Of a stretch of 64,000 nt of DNA, positions 16,885-25,545 are shown one piece after another (within the stretch, counting starts at the first letter, position 1; every line of letters begins with the position of its first letter). The stretch covers positions 1-64,000 of the forward strand of contig CANHOA010000012.1 of NCBI GenBank assembly GCA_947462255.1, read 5' to 3'. The DNA is from Flavobacteriales bacterium (GTDB taxonomy: Bacteria > Bacteroidota > Bacteroidia > Flavobacteriales_D > Crocinitomicaceae). The translations under genes and the position numbers were made by a program. The notes under the pieces are model-generated. The model was not told the DNA's origin. It searched no databases and was given only the letters and a program-made list of their open reading frames with translations.

Positions 16885-16988
16885 CCATTGATTTTAGTCT
16901 TATAAACTGTAATGTGGGAAAGGTTACATAGAAGGGAATTTGTTGAACAGCGGTTGTTTCCCGATGCAAGTACGGAAAACATATAAAA

Positions 16989-17504
16989 CTACTGCTCCTT
17001 TTTAAATCCAATTTTTTCACGCTGTTTTTGTGTAATAATTTTTTTATCTTTTTGAATAAGGTAATTCAGAGCTTGATGAATATCACTGAATTTTTGATTG
17101 TATTTTATTTCTATCTCGTTTAATCTTATAATTAATTCTTGATTAGAAAGTGTAAATTTCTTTAAAGCAATAAATGCCCTTACGATTTCTACACTTATCA
17201 ATCTAGCTTTTATACTTTTTAAGACATTTGATAACATGGCAACTCCATGCTCGGTAAATGCAAACGGCAATGCAGAATTTGGGCGTTTTGTTTTTGATGT
17301 CATCACAATTTGTGATGACATGTTTTCATATTCTTCTTTCGTTAATTGAAACATGAAATCACTCGGAAATAATTCTTTATTTCTTTTTACAGACTGATTC
17401 AATACTCGTGTCTCAACTTCATACAATTCTGCCAAATCCCTGTCTAGCATTATTTTTACACTCCTTACTGTATAGATTTTTTGATTAATTATTGCTAATT
17501 CCAT
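16989..17504 (-). CDS. ORF6N-domain DNA-binding protein
   Basis: The 171-aa protein carries an ORF6N domain over about residues 8-95: VRSVKIMLDRDLAELYEVETRVLNQSVKRN, then FPSDFMFQLTKEE and FAFTEHGVAMLSNVLKS. A charged, partly coiled C-terminus follows (KYNQKFSDIHQALNYLIQKD). The domain comes from phage antirepressors and is spread through Bacteroidota chromosomes; it probably binds DNA or acts as an antirepressor. No other phage gene is visible. A 480-nt gene-free stretch lies upstream, which fits an eroded mobile-element remnant. Confidence 0.88.
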   Translation of the reverse strand: MELAIINQKIYTVRSVKIMLDRDLAELYEVETRVLNQSVKRNKELFPSDFMFQLTKEEYENMSSQIVMTSKTKRPNSALPFAFTEHGVAMLSNVLKSIKARLISVEIVRAFIALKKFTLSNQELIIRLNEIEIKYNQKFSDIHQALNYLIQKDKKIITQKQREKIGFKKEQ

Positions 17505-17984
17505 AATTTAATTTTTACTTTAAGTTAGTGAAATAGTTGATTTCAAACAAGAAAAAGACTAAAATTTTGAGTTGTTATTAGTTGATTTTTAAAATTTTAA
17601 CAAATTGTAAAATTTCCGTAATTCTGTTTGTTTTTAGTCAACGTTTTGAAAATCAAAGAATATAATGATCAAGAGCTGGATTTACGGTGACCAATGAGGG
17701 TAAGGCGTGGGCTCACGAATTCATATGGTTTAGCGGTTTAAATCACGATATGCATAAGAATACAAAATTATATGTGCGTGCAGTTCGGTCTTTTTAACCA
17801 GTTACCTTTCCACATTAATTACTCCCCCAATTTCCTTTATCCAAGCTCCTAAACTGGATCGCTTCGGCGATGTGAGTAAATTAATTATGGTAAAAAAAAC
17901 AAGAATTTGTTGAACTCAAAGAAATAAAAGATTGACTATACATATAGGGCGCAGTGTATTGGATGCCCTTTTTTATCCCTCACT
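17505..17984. other. Gene-free interval next to the ORF6N gene
   Basis: No open frame of useful length. The DNA shows short coding-like fragments in several frames and one tight hairpin (ATCGC-TTCG-GCGAT at 17858-17871). It may be decayed sequence; nothing else is recognised. Confidence 0.5.
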
Positions 17985-18746
17985 CTACCGCAAACAAAAC
18001 CCTAAAACAGCATGAATAAATTCCTCTTGTGCTTCGGCATGCACCCAATGTCCGGCACCTGAAATGGTTTCAAATTCGCTGTCGGGAAATATATTTTCTA
18101 TGTCGGGAATATCTTCGTCTAAAATATAATTAGACAGTTCGCCCCTAATGAAAATCGTTGTTGTAAGCACAACTTGTTTCGGAATCGCGCTAAGTATTTC
18201 GCCCATCTTTTTTTCAAGAATAGGTACGTTCATACGCCAGGCTAATTCGCCTTTCGTTTTCCAATAAAGGTTTTTTAGTAAAAACTGCCGAACTCCGGGA
18301 TTTTCTAGGTGTACTTCTAAAACTCGTTCTGCCTCACCACGAGAAGCGTATTCGGAGAGATTTAGACTCTTAATTCCTGCTAATATATGTTGATGGTGCA
18401 TGGGGTATTCCTTTATTCCCATATCAACCAATATAAGTTTCTTGAGGATAGTTGGATGCTGTTGTGCGAATGTCATGGCGACTTTTGCCCCCATGGAATG
18501 CCCTAGTAAAATAATATTTTTAAGGTTCAATTCTTCAGTCAAAACCCGTAAATCCTTAGCCATTAATGCATAAGAATGTTCTTCTGACCAAAAAGAATGA
18601 CCATGATTTCTAAGGTCGACAAGATAAACGGTATAAAATTCAGCGAATATTTTAGCTTGTGATTGCCAATTGTCAGACGAACCAAACAGCCCATGTAGAA
18701 TAACCAAGGGATCTCCTTTTCCGAGCACCCGATAGTGGAGCATCAT
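17985..18746 (-). CDS. Alpha/beta-fold hydrolase (YbfF-like)
   Basis: The 253-aa cytoplasmic hydrolase has the oxyanion HG motif in LHGLFGSSDNW (about 18), the region VDLRNHGHS (about 44) and the nucleophile elbow LLGHSMGAKVAM (Ser about 87), with a late His in GAGHWVHAE (about 232). The pattern fits the YbfF/acyl-esterase group, which acts on short acyl esters, but the true substrate is unknown. Its ATG overlaps the stop of the upstream heavy-metal-domain lipoprotein by 4 nt, so they share a message. Confidence 0.85.
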   Translation of the reverse strand: MMLHYRVLGKGDPLVILHGLFGSSDNWQSQAKIFAEFYTVYLVDLRNHGHSFWSEEHSYALMAKDLRVLTEELNLKNIILLGHSMGAKVAMTFAQQHPTILKKLILVDMGIKEYPMHHQHILAGIKSLNLSEYASRGEAERVLEVHLENPGVRQFLLKNLYWKTKGELAWRMNVPILEKKMGEILSAIPKQVVLTTTIFIRGELSNYILDEDIPDIENIFPDSEFETISGAGHWVHAEAQEEFIHAVLGFCLR

Positions 18747-19120
18747 TTTTTATCGCTGATGTATGAAGATTCAGAAATGGCTTGAGCTGTAAATTGCTTG
18801 TCGTTCATCTCGTTAATCACCTTGAGAAGCTTATCTTTTGAAGAGCGTGAATTATTGTAATACACAGTTATCAACTGAGATTCGTTGTCTTCAACGAAAT
18901 CAACATCTACTTTTTCAACAGCATTTGTCGCTAATAATTCCTTTCTTATTGAACCACCGCAACCCATTTTACAAACCATTCCCTGCACACTTAATGCTAA
19001 TTTTGTGTTTGCAGTATTGGAGGTAGTAGGCACGATTTTACTTGCTTTTTTTTCAATCGTTGAATCGTTGCAAGCAGCTAAAAATAATAAGCTAAACAAA
19101 AAATAAAGGGCTGTTTTCAT
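18743..19120 (-). CDS. Heavy-metal-associated-domain lipoprotein
   Basis: With start ATG at 19120 this is a 125-aa lipoprotein (MKTALYFLFSLLFLAAC). Residues about 42-110 form an HMA-like ferredoxin fold whose metal loop reads GMVCKMGCGGSIRKEL, i.e. C-x3-C instead of the classic C-x2-C; this spacing is common in periplasmic Bacteroidota versions. It may bind copper or another soft metal in the periplasm. An in-frame TTG at 19141 is rejected because it lies inside the -7 box (19139-19146). It is coupled to the downstream hydrolase by a 4-nt overlap. Confidence 0.83.
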   Translation of the reverse strand: MKTALYFLFSLLFLAACNDSTIEKKASKIVPTTSNTANTKLALSVQGMVCKMGCGGSIRKELLATNAVEKVDVDFVEDNESQLITVYYNNSRSSKDKLLKVINEMNDKQFTAQAISESSYISDKK

Positions 19121-19138
19121 ACTAAATATTTGATGATG

Positions 19139-19146
19139 CAAAGTTA
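19139..19146 (-). promoter_or_regulatory. -7 box of the heavy-metal lipoprotein operon
   Basis: The minus strand reads TAACTTTG, matching TAnnTTTG, 18 nt before the ATG at 19120. It fixes the start choice of that gene. Confidence 0.6.
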
Positions 19147-19209
19147 ATCTCTTTTAATCGTACTATTTTAAATTTTCTACTTATTTTCGCCGAACTAAAA
19201 CTTTTAAAA

Positions 19210-19650
19210 ATGAAAAAAACTCTCTTTTTTAGTGTGCTTTCGTTGATCGTAGCCACTTCATTCTTATCTTCTTGTAGTAAATATGACGAAGGTTCAAAAT
19301 TTACTTTGCTGTCAAAAAAGTCGCGTATGGTGAATGATTGGCACCTGATTTCCCAAACAGAAAACGGTTTTGCTTTAAATCTATCTGGAGTTAGTTGGCA
19401 TTTAACTTTAAGTAAAGATGGCACGGCAAAAACAACTTTCAGCTATACAATTGCGGGACAAACTTTAACTAATGAAATAAACGGAGAATGGTTATTTAGC
19501 AATGATAAATCTAAGCTCATATTAGTAGATTCTAGTAACAACACTTCAGAAGAATATACAATTATAAAACTTACTAGTAGCGAATTAAAAGTTCAGCAAA
19601 TAGATTCTAGTAATGGTGATATTACTATTCAAACATGGGAGACTATGTAA
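19210..19650 (+). CDS. Lipocalin-like lipoprotein, paralogue 1 of 3
   Basis: The 146-aa product has a lipoprotein signal (LSSCSK, Cys about 19) and starts its mature part SKYDEGSKFTLLSKKSRMVNDWHLIS, then shows alternating strands as in small lipocalin-like lipoproteins of Bacteroidota. The opening C-[SD]-KY-x4-[KS]-[FY]-x-L-[LR]-[ST]-K-[KN] is shared with the two genes that follow. The ligand is unknown. A strong terminator follows, so it is a separate unit from paralogue 2. Confidence 0.8.
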   Translation: MKKTLFFSVLSLIVATSFLSSCSKYDEGSKFTLLSKKSRMVNDWHLISQTENGFALNLSGVSWHLTLSKDGTAKTTFSYTIAGQTLTNEINGEWLFSNDKSKLILVDSSNNTSEEYTIIKLTSSELKVQQIDSSNGDITIQTWETM

Positions 19651-19667
19651 ATTCATATTTCAACTTG

Positions 19668-19695
19668 AGCCGCCTTTTTGGCGGCTTTTTTTTTT
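19668..19695 (+). terminator. Rho-independent terminator after lipoprotein 1
   Basis: AGCCGCC and GGCGGCT form a perfect 7-bp GC-rich stem with a TTTTT loop, followed by ten T. Confidence 0.92.
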
Positions 19696-19760
19696 GCAAT
19701 AAATTTTAGTATTTCCTACATGTAACCAAACAAAGTGCTTAGCGTATTTTAAAATTAAAA

Positions 19761-19768
19761 TAGTTTTG
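19761..19768 (+). promoter_or_regulatory. Possible -7 box touching the start of lipoprotein 2
   Basis: TAGTTTTG matches TAnnTTTG but lies only 2 nt before the ATG. Either the transcript is leaderless or the match is a coincidence; no alternative start would keep the signal peptide. Confidence 0.4.
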
Positions 19769-19770
19769 TC

Positions 19771-20214
19771 ATGAAAGTTTTGTTTCTAGCGAGTTTAATG
19801 CTCTTTTTCACGCTAAGTTCTTGCAGTAAATACAAGGAAACCACTAAATACGCGCTCCTATCTAAGAATCAGCGAATAGCAAAAGATTGGAAATTAATGT
19901 CGCAGTCTGAAAATTTAAGGGCCAAAGACTTAACCGGTTTTGAAATTCATTTGGACTTACATCAGGATAATAGTTATGTGTCAAGTACACGATATTTGCT
20001 TTTTGGGCAAGTTCTTCGCACAGAGAAAAAAGGCACATGGCATTTTAGCACCGATTCAAAATCCTTACTTTTGAATGAAACAAATAACCAAAAAATAGAT
20101 CGCCTGACAATTGTTTTGTTAAAGAAGGGAGAGTTGCAATTACAGCAAATTATTCCTGTCGACCTTGAAAAGAAATCCGTTGTAACTAAGTTATTTATCT
20201 TTAAAACGAAATAA
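19771..20214 (+). CDS. Lipocalin-like lipoprotein, paralogue 2 of 3
   Basis: The 147-aa product has a lipoprotein signal ending LSSCSKYKETTKYALLSKNQ. The mature part aligns by eye with paralogue 1: KDWKLMSQSEN against NDWHLISQTEN, and a WHFSTDSKSLLLN segment against WLFSNDKSKLILV. The two look more alike than either does to paralogue 3. Function unknown. A short AAAACGA/TCGTTTT hairpin covers its stop codon. Confidence 0.8.
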   Translation: MKVLFLASLMLFFTLSSCSKYKETTKYALLSKNQRIAKDWKLMSQSENLRAKDLTGFEIHLDLHQDNSYVSSTRYLLFGQVLRTEKKGTWHFSTDSKSLLLNETNNQKIDRLTIVLLKKGELQLQQIIPVDLEKKSVVTKLFIFKTK

Positions 20215-20223
20215 ATCGTTTTT
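20203..20223 (+). terminator. Weak terminator over the stop of lipoprotein 2
   Basis: The 7-bp AT-rich stem AAAACGA/TCGTTTT has a 6-nt loop that includes the stop codon region, then three more T. Confidence 0.45.
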
Positions 20224-20253
20224 CTAAAAATACTTCTCTTTAGCTGATTTTTT

Positions 20254-20284
20254 TTTGGAGACAAAATATTAATCACTACATTTG
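20254..20284 (+). promoter_or_regulatory. Promoter of lipoprotein 3 (-33 TTTG, -7 TACATTTG)
   Basis: TTTG at 20254-20257, a 19-nt spacer, then TACATTTG at 20277-20284. This is a textbook Bacteroidota promoter, 14 nt before the ATG. Confidence 0.8.
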
Positions 20285-20298
20285 ATAAAATTAATACC

Positions 20299-20739
20299 AT
20301 GAAAAAATCCTTTCGCACTGTTGTTATAGCAAGTTTTTTACTTGTATTATTTGCTTCTTGTGATAAATATCCTAATGGGCCGAGCTTTTCGCTTCGTACC
20401 AAAAAGGCTCGTCTTTGTAATGAGTGGGTATTAACTAGCTATCAAGTAAATGGGAATGAATTTATTGAAAATCAACCAGATGTAAAAATGGCAATTGACA
20501 AGGATGAAACCTATTCTATTTCAAGAACCACTTCATCATTAGGTCAAATTCAAACGGATTATGAGCATGGGACATGGACATTGGATTCAGAAGGAACTGT
20601 TTTATCGCACTTAATAAGTGGCGAAGAATTTCCAGTAGATTTTACGATTAATGAATTACGCAATAAATCCCTAACGCTTCAGTATTATAATGTGCAAACA
20701 AATAACACGTACATTATGGTTTACAAGCAGGCGGAGTAA
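20299..20739 (+). CDS. Lipocalin-like lipoprotein, paralogue 3 of 3
   Basis: The 146-aa product has a lipoprotein signal (LFASCDKYPNGPSFSLRTKK). The shared motif is followed by RLCNEWVLTSYQVNGNE and a core strand GTWTLDSEGTVLSHL that matches GTWHFSTDSKSLLLN of paralogue 2. It has diverged most of the three, keeps its own promoter, and ends against the converging dioxygenase gene with no spacer. Ligand unknown. Confidence 0.8.
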   Translation: MKKSFRTVVIASFLLVLFASCDKYPNGPSFSLRTKKARLCNEWVLTSYQVNGNEFIENQPDVKMAIDKDETYSISRTTSSLGQIQTDYEHGTWTLDSEGTVLSHLISGEEFPVDFTINELRNKSLTLQYYNVQTNNTYIMVYKQAE

Positions 20740-21264
20740 TTAGCTAAACCTAGGATCCGTTTCCATTACATGACCGCATGCCGAGCATGTTCTCATTTCT
20801 TCAGAAGCATAAAATTCTCTAAACCGGCTAATAAAATCCTTTTCGATATTTTCTAATGGGAATTGATACGATTTTAACGGATTATTGCACGATTCACAAA
20901 ACCACATTAAGCCATCTTGTAATTCGCTTCCTTTTCTAACCCTTTCAATCACTAGACCAATTGTATTTTCACCTCGAATAGGAGAATGTGGCACCTTGGC
21001 GGGCAATAAAAATATATCTCCTTCGTGAATTTCAATATTCTTTGCTTGCCCATCTTCTTGAATTCTAACAGTAATCGACCCCTCTATTTGAATGAATAAT
21101 TCTTCACTTTCATTGTAATGATAATCTTTTCTTGCATTTGGTCCACCGACAATCATTACGATAAAATCACCCGCTTCGACATAAAGATTTTTATTAGAAA
21201 TCGGGGGTTTTAATAAATCGCGGTTTTCAGCAATCCATTTCTTAAGGTTGAAGGGTGCCAACAT
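20740..21264 (-). CDS. nbaC: 3-hydroxyanthranilate 3,4-dioxygenase
   Basis: The 174-aa cupin opens the ring of 3-hydroxyanthranilate, giving the precursor of quinolinate and NAD. Iron ligands are expected in DYHYNESEELFIQIEG (about 45-60) and FLLPAKVPHSPIRG (about 87-100). The C-terminal pair of CxxC motifs (FCESCNNP and CSACGH) is the extra rubredoxin-like iron site of bacterial HAAO. The gene lies 39 nt downstream of folA on the same strand, an uncommon link between the kynurenine route and folate/thymidylate genes. kmo is about 10 kb away. Confidence 0.95.
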   Translation of the reverse strand: MLAPFNLKKWIAENRDLLKPPISNKNLYVEAGDFIVMIVGGPNARKDYHYNESEELFIQIEGSITVRIQEDGQAKNIEIHEGDIFLLPAKVPHSPIRGENTIGLVIERVRKGSELQDGLMWFCESCNNPLKSYQFPLENIEKDFISRFREFYASEEMRTCSACGHVMETDPRFS

Positions 21265-21303
21265 ATCAATGAGTTTTGGTTAAAATTAAAAAGATTATTG
21301 ATT

Positions 21304-21816
21304 TTAATGCCGAATCAAGGCATAATGTTTTGTAATAAAACGATAAGGATGTTTATCATCTATTTCTTGCGTATTGATGGTGCTGCTTTTCCAATCGTCT
21401 AAGGTGATTTCTGGAAAAAAAACATCTGCGGAAAAGGTCGCTTCGACATGTGAGATAAACATTTCATCGATGCATTTCTCCTGTAAAGCCAGTTTGTAAA
21501 TTTCTCCGCCACCAATAATAAAAAGTTTTTCTTTCTCATCATGAAAATGCATTAAACAAGCTTGTAAGGTATTAAAGACTAAACAGCCCTGAATCTTCAA
21601 GGTGCTATCTCGACTTAAAATTACATTTGTTCTATTTGGTAAAGGGCGATATTTTTCAGGGATTGACTCATAGTTTTTTCTTCCCATAATGACAACGTGA
21701 TGCATGGTTGTTTCTTTGAAAAAACGCATATCATTGGGCAGGTGCCACATTAAATCATTGTTTTTGCCAATGCCATTTTCGGCATCCATTGCTACTATTA
21801 TTGTGGCTTTTCTCAA
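21304..21816 (-). CDS. folA: Dihydrofolate reductase
   Basis: The 170-aa NADPH-dependent enzyme regenerates THF after thymidylate synthesis. Motifs: [25 protein letters not shown] (Met-20 loop and catalytic Asp), [11 protein letters not shown] (about 43), and [13 protein letters not shown] (about 97). Length and order are standard for bacterial DHFR. The ATG overlaps the thyA stop by 4 nt, the common thyA-folA coupling. Confidence 0.97.
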   Translation of the reverse strand: MRKATIIVAMDAENGIGKNNDLMWHLPNDMRFFKETTMHHVVIMGRKNYESIPEKYRPLPNRTNVILSRDSTLKIQGCLVFNTLQACLMHFHDEKEKLFIIGGGEIYKLALQEKCIDEMFISHVEATFSADVFFPEITLDDWKSSTINTQEIDDKHPYRFITKHYALIRH

Positions 21817-22607
21817 ACTGCTACGATTCCTTTAATGTGTGGATGTGGGTCATAATTTGTCAATTCAAAATCATCGATTGTAAATTCAAATATATCCTTC
21901 ACACTAGGATTGATCTTCATGGTAGGCAAGTGTCTTATTTCTCTAGATAGTTGTAATTCAACTTGTTCAAGATGGTTAGAATACAAATGAGTATCGCCAA
22001 AGGTGTGAATGAATTCTCCCACCTGAAGCTCGCACACTTGAGCTATCATCATTGTAAGTAATGCGTATGAAGCGATATTAAAGGGAACGCCAAGAAAAGT
22101 GTCGGCACTTCTTTGGTATAACTGACAACTTAATTTTCCGTCTGCAACATAAAATTGGAACAAACTGTGGCAAGGTGGCAATGCCATTTGGTTGACATCG
22201 GCCACATTCCATGCTGAAACTATTAGTCTTCTTGAATCGGGATTGGTTTTTATTTGATGAATCAATTGCGAAATTTGATCGATTGTACCGCCATCTTTTG
22301 TTGGCCAACTCCGCCATTGATGCCCATATACAGGACCGAGATCCCCATTTTCATCAGCCCACTCATCCCAAATACGGACATTATTTTCTTTTAAGTATGC
22401 GATATTAGTATCGCCTTTCAAGAACCATAAAAGCTCATGAATAATTGATCGAAGGTGTAGTTTTTTAGTAGTAAGACAAGGAAACCCTTTGTTAAGGTCG
22501 AAACGCATTTGATATCCAAAAACGGAAAGTGTACCTGTTCCCGTTCGATCTTCTTTTTTTACACCGTTTTCAAGAATGTGGCGCAGTAATTTGTGGTATT
22601 GATCCAT
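21813..22607 (-). CDS. thyA: Thymidylate synthase
   Basis: The 264-aa enzyme methylates dUMP to dTMP using methylene-THF. It shows [20 protein letters not shown] (phosphate-binding Arg), the catalytic Cys in [14 protein letters not shown] (about 146), [20 protein letters not shown] and the C-terminal substrate-closing IKGIVAV. The length equals the E. coli enzyme. First gene of the thyA-folA-nbaC run; promoter at 22627-22634. Confidence 0.98.
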   Translation of the reverse strand: MDQYHKLLRHILENGVKKEDRTGTGTLSVFGYQMRFDLNKGFPCLTTKKLHLRSIIHELLWFLKGDTNIAYLKENNVRIWDEWADENGDLGPVYGHQWRSWPTKDGGTIDQISQLIHQIKTNPDSRRLIVSAWNVADVNQMALPPCHSLFQFYVADGKLSCQLYQRSADTFLGVPFNIASYALLTMMIAQVCELQVGEFIHTFGDTHLYSNHLEQVELQLSREIRHLPTMKINPSVKDIFEFTIDDFELTNYDPHPHIKGIVAV

Positions 22608-22626
22608 GCTTATAAAACTTACACTA

Positions 22627-22634
22627 CAAAATTA
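22627..22634 (-). promoter_or_regulatory. -7 box of thyA-folA-nbaC
   Basis: The minus strand reads TAATTTTG, a match to TAnnTTTG, 19 nt before the thyA ATG. Confidence 0.6.
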
Positions 22635-22728
22635 ATGTAAATCACCACCACTCTTAGTTCTTTTAATGACGATTTTTGAACAAGTTAATAACCGAAATCA
22701 ATAGGATAGAATTATGTATCTTCGTGGC

Positions 22729-23133
22729 ATGTTAAAATCAATAATGATTTTAGGGATTGTAGCTTCTTGCCTTTCGTTTTATGCGCAGGAGGCCGTTTTC
22801 GTTAAACGAAAATGGTTGGGCACCTACAATGGAATCGTGCCAGCTTATCGTTTGAATACCGGGAATGAATTACTAGATGTCGAATCAGATAAGCTCAGCA
22901 TAATTCTTTCAAAGGCATCTTTTAGCATCAGTTTTGGAGCGTTTTCCTATACTGGTCAATATACAGCTGTTGTTAAGAAAAAAAATAAATTGCGCATTGA
23001 AGGGAAGATTGAGGGGCGCACCGTAAACGAGTATTTTTTAATCGATCGAAAGAAGAAACAACTAACGCGGTCAGGAATTATTCCACAACCAGATTCAACC
23101 CTTGATAAGCTAAGAAAAAAACAAGGTAAATGA
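22729..23133 (+). CDS. Small secreted protein of unknown function
   Basis: I choose ATG 22729, which gives 134 aa starting with a signal peptide (MLKSIMILGIVASCLSFYAQ). The earlier in-frame ATG at 22714 precedes a -7-like box (TATCTTCG, 22717-22724) that ends 4 nt before 22729. The mature part is basic and beta-rich (KWLGTYNGIVPAYRL, YTGQYTAVVKKKNKLRIEG) with no known family. Its last 24 nt overlap the 3' end of the converging histidine kinase gene. Confidence 0.65.
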   Translation: MLKSIMILGIVASCLSFYAQEAVFVKRKWLGTYNGIVPAYRLNTGNELLDVESDKLSIILSKASFSISFGAFSYTGQYTAVVKKKNKLRIEGKIEGRTVNEYFLIDRKKKQLTRSGIIPQPDSTLDKLRKKQGK

Positions 23134-24441
23134 TGTCCCTTTTCCGATGTTACTTTTAACTTCGATTTTCCCTTGGTGAGCATCCATAATTAATTTCACG
23201 TAATACAAGCCTAAGCCAAATCCTTTAACATTATGAATATTACCCGTAGGTACACGGTAAAATTTCTCGAAAATATCACGTTGATTTTCTTTCTTAATAC
23301 CAATGCCATTATCTATAATTTCTATTTTTAAGCCATTGCGTTCATTGCTAGTTTTAATTATGATGGTTGGATTCCCTTCGCAATACTTTACAGCGTTATC
23401 AAGTAGATTGTAAATCACATTTGTAATGTGAACAGGATCGGCATGAATGTCTGAAACGGTAGCTAATAGGTCTAATTTAATAGATCCACCCTTGCTTAAA
23501 TGATGTAATTCAAAATTGTCTTTGACCTCCTGTAATACATCATGCACATTAAATAATTCTTTATCCAAAACAACTTGATCCTTATCTAATTTTGCTACGT
23601 TTAACACTCGCTCTACTTGCTGCTCCAGGCGCTTATTCTCTTTAAAGATAATGCCAGCATATTTATTTACTTTTTCAAAATCTGACACTTCCAAGCGCAT
23701 GAGCATTTCACTCGATAAACTGATGGTTGAAATAGGCGTTTTTAGTTCATGTGTCATGTTATTAATAAAATCGTTTTTTATTTCCGATAAGCGATTTTGA
23801 CGAATGATGATGGATAAGCTAAAGCCAAAAAAGATCAAAATAAGAAGCAGAATAACGCATATATATATCCATGGAGAAATTAGCGTTTCGGATTTTATCG
23901 ACTTAATCTTGAGATCAGGAAAATAGACAGTGAAGTAGTGCCCATCTTTTTTTAGATTTAATTTCTCTGGGGTTATGCCATGTGTTTTATCTGGAACAGA
24001 AGCATACAAGGAATCTTTGGTGTATTTAATAAGGCTCCCCAAAACAATTGAATCGGTGAAACAATCATAGATTCCGTAAATGAAATCTTGATGTATATTT
24101 TGATTATCGAATTCCTTTTTTAATAAGGTTTCTAAATAATATGGCTGAAGATCTTCTTGAATATCAACGGTAAAATGGTTGGTTTTAAGTTCTTTGACGG
24201 CTCCATATACCTCGTAGTTCACATTTGTGTTTAAATTAATTTGTTTCAATACTTTTTTTAGCGAAACTTCTACTTGCTGTGTAAATTCCTTGAGGTTTAA
24301 ACTATCTGCTTTAGCCTGAATCGCGATATTGGTTTCTTGAATCCGAATGGTTTTTTCCATCCATAACAACTGAACGGTCAAAATCGTTACCAAGGATAAT
24401 ATCCCTAGAATAATGACTGTATGGATGGTTCTATTTTTCAT
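23110..24441 (-). CDS. Membrane sensor histidine kinase
   Basis: The 443-aa protein has two transmembrane helices (about 8-27 and 190-213) enclosing a periplasmic sensor of about 160 residues. The kinase core follows: H-box NNMTHELKTPIS (about 229), N-box NVIYNLLDNAVKYC (about 337), G1 DNGIGI, F-box FEKFYR and G2 GFGLGLYYVK (about 408). This is a classical HisKA/HATPase_c enzyme. No response regulator lies next to it on this strand, so it is an orphan here or its partner is elsewhere. The signal is unknown. Confidence 0.93.
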   Translation of the reverse strand: MKNRTIHTVIILGILSLVTILTVQLLWMEKTIRIQETNIAIQAKADSLNLKEFTQQVEVSLKKVLKQINLNTNVNYEVYGAVKELKTNHFTVDIQEDLQPYYLETLLKKEFDNQNIHQDFIYGIYDCFTDSIVLGSLIKYTKDSLYASVPDKTHGITPEKLNLKKDGHYFTVYFPDLKIKSIKSETLISPWIYICVILLLILIFFGFSLSIIIRQNRLSEIKNDFINNMTHELKTPISTISLSSEMLMRLEVSDFEKVNKYAGIIFKENKRLEQQVERVLNVAKLDKDQVVLDKELFNVHDVLQEVKDNFELHHLSKGGSIKLDLLATVSDIHADPVHITNVIYNLLDNAVKYCEGNPTIIIKTSNERNGLKIEIIDNGIGIKKENQRDIFEKFYRVPTGNIHNVKGFGLGLYYVKLIMDAHQGKIEVKSNIGKGTSFTLFFS

Positions 24442-24483
24442 ACCTAATTCAAACGAAGGTACAACGAAATAGCTAAGCTGACA

Positions 24484-25494
24484 TTAAAATCCTTGCACAC
24501 CATTTACTGTGGTATATTTTAAGATGTTTTTTTTATCCGGATAAATTCGCGAAAAGGCAGATTGCACTGCCAATGTTCCTTCGTGAAAACCACAAAGAAT
24601 CAATTTCAATTTATTTTGATAGGTATTCACATCTCCAATAGCATATATTCCCGGGATATTTGTTGAATAATCTAGTGTATCCACTTTAATTGCTCCTTTT
24701 TCAATTTCTAATCCCCAATCTGCAATGGGACCAAGACTTGGTTTTAGGCCAAATAATGGGATAAAGTGATCGGTATTTTTCACGATTTCGCCATCTTTCT
24801 GATGATGAATAATCACGCTTTCAAGGGCATCTTTTCCTGAAAGTCCAACAACCTCCGCTTCGGTTATCAATTCTATTATACCTCGTTGTGCTAAATCGAT
24901 GACTTTTTGAACTGAGTCCAAGTGCCCACGAAAAGAACTATTACGGTGAACCAAAATCACTTTTTTGGCAATTTTTTGTTCCGCTAAAAATATCGACCAA
25001 TCCAGTGCAGAATCTCCCCCTCCTGCAATTACGCAGGTTTTATCCTTATAAAAATCGGGTTCTTTGATGATGTATTCTACTCCTTTGTCTTCATAATCGA
25101 GGATGTTTTCAATAGGAGGTTTCCGTGGTTCAAAAACACCAAGTCCACCAGCAATCATGACGATTGGCGCCTTGTGCTTTGTCCCTTTTATGCCAGTGAC
25201 TATAAAAGTGTTATCTGCTTGTTTTTCAATACTTACAGCTGCCTCTCCAAGGGTAAATCCAGGCTTGAAGGGTGCGGCTTGCTCCATTAAATTATCAATA
25301 AGTTCTCCTGCTAAAATAGTTGGAAAACCAGGAATGTCATAGATTGGTTTTTTGGGATATATTTCTGAACACTGCCCTCCGGGTTGTGGCAATGAATCAA
25401 TCAAATGACATTTAAGTTTTAATAAGCCCGCTTCAAAAACGGTAAATAAGCCCACCGGACCTGTTCCAATAATGATAATATCTGTTTCTATCAT
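24484..25494 (-). CDS. Thioredoxin-reductase-type ferredoxin/flavodoxin-NADP+ reductase
   Basis: The 336-aa flavoprotein has FAD motif IIIGTGPVGLFTVFEAG at the N-terminus, PGGQCSEIYPKKPIYDIPGFP (about 38) and NADPH motif CVIAGGGDSALDWSIFL (about 155), with YAIGDVNTY (about 288). The redox-active CxxC of true thioredoxin reductase is absent (GGGDSALDW without Cys pair), which places it with YumC-type ferredoxin-NADP reductases. It is the middle gene of a three-gene minus-strand run with the aldo/keto reductase upstream and the kinase downstream. Confidence 0.9.
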   Translation of the reverse strand: MIETDIIIIGTGPVGLFTVFEAGLLKLKCHLIDSLPQPGGQCSEIYPKKPIYDIPGFPTILAGELIDNLMEQAAPFKPGFTLGEAAVSIEKQADNTFIVTGIKGTKHKAPIVMIAGGLGVFEPRKPPIENILDYEDKGVEYIIKEPDFYKDKTCVIAGGGDSALDWSIFLAEQKIAKKVILVHRNSSFRGHLDSVQKVIDLAQRGIIELITEAEVVGLSGKDALESVIIHHQKDGEIVKNTDHFIPLFGLKPSLGPIADWGLEIEKGAIKVDTLDYSTNIPGIYAIGDVNTYQNKLKLILCGFHEGTLAVQSAFSRIYPDKKNILKYTTVNGVQGF

Positions 25495-25545
25495 ACTTCT
25501 TTTTATCTACTTTCTTAACATTTTTAGTAGGCGAATTGTTTATTT

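Noticed and set aside
16820-17020. 66-codon minus-strand frame between two small genes
   Set aside because: It overlaps the signal peptide of the 16447-16884 gene and the end of the ORF6N gene in another frame; no motif.
19121-19141. TTG start for the heavy-metal lipoprotein
   Set aside because: The codon lies inside the TAACTTTG promoter box, so it would hardly be transcribed; ATG 19120 gives a proper lipoprotein signal.
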